A stretch of DNA of 64,000 bases from Flavobacterium chungbukense (GTDB taxonomy: Bacteria > Bacteroidota > Bacteroidia > Flavobacteriales > Flavobacteriaceae): contig NZ_JAJGZV010000001.1 in NCBI RefSeq assembly GCF_020805785.1, forward strand, positions 124,001 through 188,000, in the 5' to 3' direction. The notes under the pieces were generated by a model that was not told the origin of the DNA, did not search any database, and worked only from the letters and a program-made list of their open reading frames with translations. A program made the position numbers and the translations under genes. This document shows, one piece after another, positions 60,821-64,000 of this stretch. Numbering within the stretch: position 1 is the stretch's first letter; the number at the start of each line of letters is the position of its first letter.

Positions 60821-62251
60821 TTATTTTTTAGGTTTTAAGTTTAATTTCTCAGCTCTTTTAATCACAAAATCGTAAGCAGCCTGATATTCATTTGGAATCA
60901 CACCTTCTAAGATAGCTTCTTTTACGGCCTCTTTCAAAACACCAATTTCGCGTGAAGGTTTGAGATCGAACATTTCCATAATTTCTTCACCCGAAATAGG
61001 CGGCTGAAAATTACGTACCTGATCACGTTCTTCTACTTCGACGATTTTTTTTCGAACAACTTCAAAGTTCTTATGATATTTCTTGAACTTCGCGGGATTT
61101 TTGGTTGTGATATCGGCTTCACATAAAGTCATTAAATCTTCAACATCTTCGCCAGCATCAAAAACCAAACGTCGCACCGCACTGTCGGTTACAATATCTT
61201 GCGCCAAAACAATAGGTCGCGAACTCATAATAACCATTTTTTGCACAAATTTCATTTTGTGATTCAATGGCATATGTAAACGTTCGAATATTTTCTTCGC
61301 CATTTTTCCGCCTAAGAACTCATGTCCATGAAAAGTCCATCCTTGTTTCTTATTGAAACGTTTTGTTGGCGCTTTTCCTATATCGTGCAATAAAGCCGAC
61401 CAGCGCAACCAGACATCGTCTGTATTTGGGCAGATATTATCGACAACTTCAAGCGTATGATAAAAATTGTTTTTATGCGTATGCCCTTCAATTTCTTCCA
61501 CCTGATTTAATGCAGTCAATTCAGGTAAAATTAAATCTAAAAGTCCGGTTTTATATAAAAGTAAAAATCCAGTTGAAGGTTTATCTGTAGAAAGAATTTT
61601 GTTTAATTCATCGACAATTCTTTCGCCAGAAATAATCTTTATTCTTTCGGCATTTTTTGTAATTGCATTCAATGAATTTTCTTCGATTTCGAAATTCAAT
61701 TGTGTTGCAAAACGAATCGCGCGAAGCATTCGCAACGGATCATCAGAATAGGTAATATCTGGATCCAGAGGCGTTTTTATAGTTTTATTTTTTAAATCGG
61801 TTAAACCATCAAAAGGATCTAGAAGATCTCCGAAATTACTTTGGTTTAAGGATAAGGCCAAAGCGTTAATCGTAAAGTCACGACGGTTTTGATCATCTTG
61901 CAAAGTTCCGTTTTCTACAACTGGATTTCGGCTGTCGCGGGTATAAGATTCTTTTCTTGCCCCAACAAACTCAATGTCGGTGTCTTCAAAACGAAGCATG
62001 GCTGTTCCGTAAGTTTTAAAAACCTGAACTTTTGGTTTGTTCGGAAGTAACTCTGAAACTTTAAGCGCCAATTCGATGCCGCTTCCAACCGCCACAACGT
62101 CAATATCCTTTTTAGAACCTCGATTTAAAAGCAAGTCACGAACAAATCCTCCTATCACATAAGAGTCAACATTTAATTCCTGAGAAGCTTTCGAAATAAT
62201 ATCGAAGATTTTGTTTTGTAAAGCAGTTTTGTAGTTTGTTTGTATCGCCAC
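60821..62251 (-). CDS. cca: CCA tRNA nucleotidyltransferase/poly(A) polymerase family with HD domain
   Basis: The 476-residue enzyme has the class II nucleotidyltransferase head: VIGGFVRDLLLNRGSKKDIDVVAVG with the catalytic Asp pair in DIDVV. RRDFTINALAL, DPDITYSDDPLRMLRAIRFATQLNF and RIVDELNKIL follow. The second half carries an HD domain (LLHDIGKAPTKR, WTFHGHEFLGG). Because the two tRNA genes here lack encoded CCA, an enzyme that adds it is needed, but the same family includes poly(A) polymerases. Confidence 0.9.
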   Translation of the reverse strand: MAIQTNYKTALQNKIFDIISKASQELNVDSYVIGGFVRDLLLNRGSKKDIDVVAVGSGIELALKVSELLPNKPKVQVFKTYGTAMLRFEDTDIEFVGARKESYTRDSRNPVVENGTLQDDQNRRDFTINALALSLNQSNFGDLLDPFDGLTDLKNKTIKTPLDPDITYSDDPLRMLRAIRFATQLNFEIEENSLNAITKNAERIKIISGERIVDELNKILSTDKPSTGFLLLYKTGLLDLILPELTALNQVEEIEGHTHKNNFYHTLEVVDNICPNTDDVWLRWSALLHDIGKAPTKRFNKKQGWTFHGHEFLGGKMAKKIFERLHMPLNHKMKFVQKMVIMSSRPIVLAQDIVTDSAVRRLVFDAGEDVEDLMTLCEADITTKNPAKFKKYHKNFEVVRKKIVEVEERDQVRNFQPPISGEEIMEMFDLKPSREIGVLKEAVKEAILEGVIPNEYQAAYDFVIKRAEKLNLKPKK

Positions 62252-62409
62252 GAATTCACTAATTTTTTAATAAAAAGCATTTCAGATTTTAATAGAAATA
62301 AAATGCATGCAAATTTACAACATAGAAAATGCCTTTTATAATCTAGAGCTGACTTTTTTGAACAATTTCACATTTTGTAGCATTGATTTTTATGAATTGA
62401 GAAAGGGTT

Positions 62410-62564
62410 GCCACGAATTTCACGAATTTTCACGAATTTATTTTTTTGTAAAGATTTTTTTTGCCACAGATTAAAAAGATTTGCACAGATTTTTTTAATC
62501 ATTTTAATTCTGTAATCTGTGGCTATAAAAAAGACAATTCGTGGAAATTCGTGAAATTCGTGGC
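62410..62564. repeat. nested double inverted repeat of GCCACGAATTT and GCCACAGATT units
   Basis: The outer arms contain GCCACGAATTTCACGAATTT (left) and complementary GAAATTCGTGGC (right). The inner arms (62463-62523) are GCCACAGATT and AATCTGTGGC. Tandem CACGAATTT units of 9-10 bp fill the left arm. The element lies between the CCA enzyme gene and yaaA and is related to 36211-36296. Confidence 0.85.
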
Positions 62565-62625
62565 AAGAAAAATACAACAATAGAACAATTCAATTACAAT
62601 AATCTGTTTTTAGAAATTCAATTTG

Positions 62626-62633
62626 TATTTTTG
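62626..62633 (+). promoter_or_regulatory. candidate -7 box of yaaA
   Basis: TATTTTTG matches TAnnTTTG, 20 nt before the ATG. Confidence 0.5.
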
Positions 62634-62653
62634 AATCATAGAAAAAAGCACAA

Positions 62654-63412
62654 ATGAAAATAGTTATATCGCCAGCGAAGTCTTTAAATTTTGAAAAAGA
62701 ATTACCAACATCTCAGTATACAGAACCTTCATTTCTAAAAGAAGCGAGAGTAGTTCACAAAGTAGTCAAACAAAAAAATCCATCTGAATTATCAGAACTA
62801 ATGTCAATTTCAGATAAACTAGCCGATTTAAACTGGAAACGTAATCAAGATTGGAAAACACCTTTTACTCCAGAAAATGCACGTCCAGCGGTTTATACTT
62901 TTGATGGTGATGTTTACACAGGTTTAGATGCTTATACAATTCCGCTAGAAAAATTAGATGATTTACAGGACAAACTGAGGATTTTATCGGGTCTTTACGG
63001 ACTTTTGAAACCTTTAGATTTAATGCAGGCTTACCGTTTAGAAATGGGAACAAAAATGCCGGTTGGAGAATCTAAAAACCTTCATGAGTTCTGGAAACCA
63101 ACAGTGACTAAAGCTCTAAATAAAGAATTGAAAAAAGACGAATTATTTGTGAATTTAGCAAGTAATGAATATTTTTCTGCAGTTGATGTAAAAGCTTTAA
63201 AAGTTCCTGTCATTACTCCTGACTTTAAAGATTATAAAGACGGAAAATTGAAAATGATTAGTTTCTTTGCAAAAAAGGCGAGAGGTATGATGGTTCGTTA
63301 TATTATTGATACCAATGCCGAAACAATTGATGATTTAAAAGGTTTTAATTACGAAGGATATCAGTTTGATGCCAATCTTTCAAAAGGAAATCACTTGGTT
63401 TTTACAAGATAG
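62654..63412 (+). CDS. yaaA: peroxide stress protein YaaA
   Basis: The 252-residue protein has the full YaaA/DUF328 length. It begins MKIVISPAKSLNFEKELPTSQYTEPSF and shows ARPAVYTFDGDVYTGLDAYTI, LRILSGLYGLLKPLDLMQAYRLEMGTKM, NLHEFW, LVNLASNEYFSAVDV, IISFFAKKARGMMVRYII and the final NLSKGNHLVF. It limits free iron during peroxide stress in E. coli by an uncertain mechanism. It is transcribed alone, and array j lies just after its stop. Confidence 0.93.
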   Translation: MKIVISPAKSLNFEKELPTSQYTEPSFLKEARVVHKVVKQKNPSELSELMSISDKLADLNWKRNQDWKTPFTPENARPAVYTFDGDVYTGLDAYTIPLEKLDDLQDKLRILSGLYGLLKPLDLMQAYRLEMGTKMPVGESKNLHEFWKPTVTKALNKELKKDELFVNLASNEYFSAVDVKALKVPVITPDFKDYKDGKLKMISFFAKKARGMMVRYIIDTNAETIDDLKGFNYEGYQFDANLSKGNHLVFTR

Positions 63413-63423
63413 ATTTTTAGTGA

Positions 63424-63452
63424 CAAAGGTTCAAAGTGGCAAAGTGACAGAG
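63424..63452. repeat. octamer-period CAAAG array j
   Basis: CAAAG at 63424, 63432 and 63440 and CAGAG at 63448, period 8, with spacers GTT, TGG and TGA. A looser CTTTG pair lies at 63606-63619. Confidence 0.85.
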
Positions 63453-63491
63453 GTTTTTTGCTAGAGAGCCGAAGGCTCGGAACATATTGTA

Positions 63492-63577
63492 GGCAGGGAT
63501 TTTAATCCCTGAAAGAGATGAAATAAAAAAAAGATTCTAAGTTCGCAAAGTTTTTATGACAAAGCTTTGCGAACTTT
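63492..63577. repeat. two small hairpins after yaaA
   Basis: CAGGGATTTTAATCCCTG is a palindrome at about 63493-63511, and AAGTTCGCAAAG pairs with CTTTGCGAACTT at 63539-63577. No T tail follows either. Confidence 0.6.
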
Positions 63578-63641
63578 GCATTTCAGCACATCTTAAGAAT
63601 AAAATCTTTGGGGACTTTGCGGATAAATAAAAATAAAAAAT

Positions 63642-63675
63642 AAACGCCGAATTCTAAATGATGAATTCGGCGTTT
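63642..63675. terminator. terminator of the efflux gene
   Basis: AAACGCCGAATTC and GAATTCGGCGTTT form a perfect 13-bp stem with an 8-nt loop. It lies 24 nt beyond the stop of the leftward gene; the tail is short. Confidence 0.75.
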
Positions 63676-63699
63676 CTGCGTATTATAAACTTATTATTA

Positions 63700-64000
63700 T
63701 TAATGCATTGCGTCGGCTGCATTAATTTTGTTCTTCCCTTTTTTGATAAAGAGAATAATCGGTATACATAATAAAAACATAATTCCTAAATACATGAAAA
63801 TATCCATGTAGGCCATTACAGTACTTTGTTTTAGTACAGAATATTCTATGGCTTGGTAAGCTTTTTTCAAAGCAACATCTGCACTATATCCTTTTGCCAT
63901 AAAGGCATGTTGCATTCCTGTAATGCGTTGTTGTACATCAAACTTTGCTGGATCTAAATTGTTAATTAAATCTACTCTGTGTGATTGGCTAAAACGCGTA
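63700..64000 (-). CDS. C-terminus of a DHA2/EmrB-like MFS efflux transporter, partial
   Basis: Only the last 99 codons are in the window; the gene continues past the right edge. The visible end has a loop with QQRITGMQHAFMAKGYSADVALKKAYQAIEYSVLKQSTVMAYMD and a final membrane helix (IFMYLGIMFLLCIPIILFI), then a short Lys-rich tail. The QRITG...A...AYxAI..V..QA-type stretch is typical of DHA2 family (EmrB/QacA, 14 helices) drug exporters. It should pump hydrophobic compounds with a membrane-fusion partner outside the window. Confidence 0.75.
   Translation of the reverse strand, partial: TRFSQSHRVDLINNLDPAKFDVQQRITGMQHAFMAKGYSADVALKKAYQAIEYSVLKQSTVMAYMDIFMYLGIMFLLCIPIILFIKKGKNKINAADAMH

Noticed and set aside
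62368-62580. 70-codon frame within the nested repeat after the CCA enzyme gene
   Set aside because: Its codons come from the GCCACGAATT and GCCACAGATT repeat arms and have no protein-like pattern.

Overview
The window looks like a chromosome segment of a Flavobacterium-type Bacteroidetes. It is AT-rich, has SusC/SusD genes, a protein with a type IX secretion (type B) C-terminal domain, flavobacterial promoters (TTG, then TAnnTTTG about 17-23 nt before the ATG) and repeat-filled intergenic gaps. No insertion sequence, integrase, prophage or CRISPR array was seen.

1-15750 is a polysaccharide utilisation locus for beta-mannan (galacto/glucomannan). A leftward operon encodes two GH26 endo-mannanases (one cut by the window edge), a small carbohydrate-binding protein, a mannobiose/cellobiose 2-epimerase, a GH130 mannosylglucose phosphorylase and a GPH-family sugar symporter. 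A central AraC regulator (6381-7259) is followed by rightward susC, susD, a surface glycan-binding lipoprotein, a GH27 alpha-galactosidase and a GH5 glycanase. Together they cover surface cutting and debranching, uptake, epimerisation of mannobiose and phosphorolysis to mannose-1-phosphate and glucose.

16-34 kb is mostly core genome: an outer-membrane porin, an amidase, rimO, a FadL-like barrel, a Gly/Tyr/Trp-rich lipoprotein, proS, two tRNA-Glu genes, rpsT, a PAS kinase with its response regulator, typA, a T9SS substrate and an ABC exporter.

34-47 kb holds less ordinary genes: a protein with APH-like kinase motifs, a 1247-residue fusion of phosphoesterase, kinase-like region and outer-membrane barrel, an HD domain fused to a Pycsar-effector-like membrane domain, a GAF protein, and an SDR/TetR pair with matching palindromic operators. 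47-52 kb carries a ClC channel, an HPP protein, an acetyltransferase, a VOC protein and a YCII gene broken by one nonsense codon.

52-59 kb has a TonB receptor and a LytS/LytTR two-component operon whose kinase ends in a 2TM module and is followed by four small 2TM paralogues. 59-64 kb has heme A synthase, a CCA-adding-type enzyme, yaaA and the end of an efflux gene.

The most unusual non-coding signal is a family of arrays built from a five-base core (CTTTG/CTTAG or complement) repeated exactly every 8 bases with variable triplets between, often as inverted pairs, one pair bracketing a four-helix-bundle gene.
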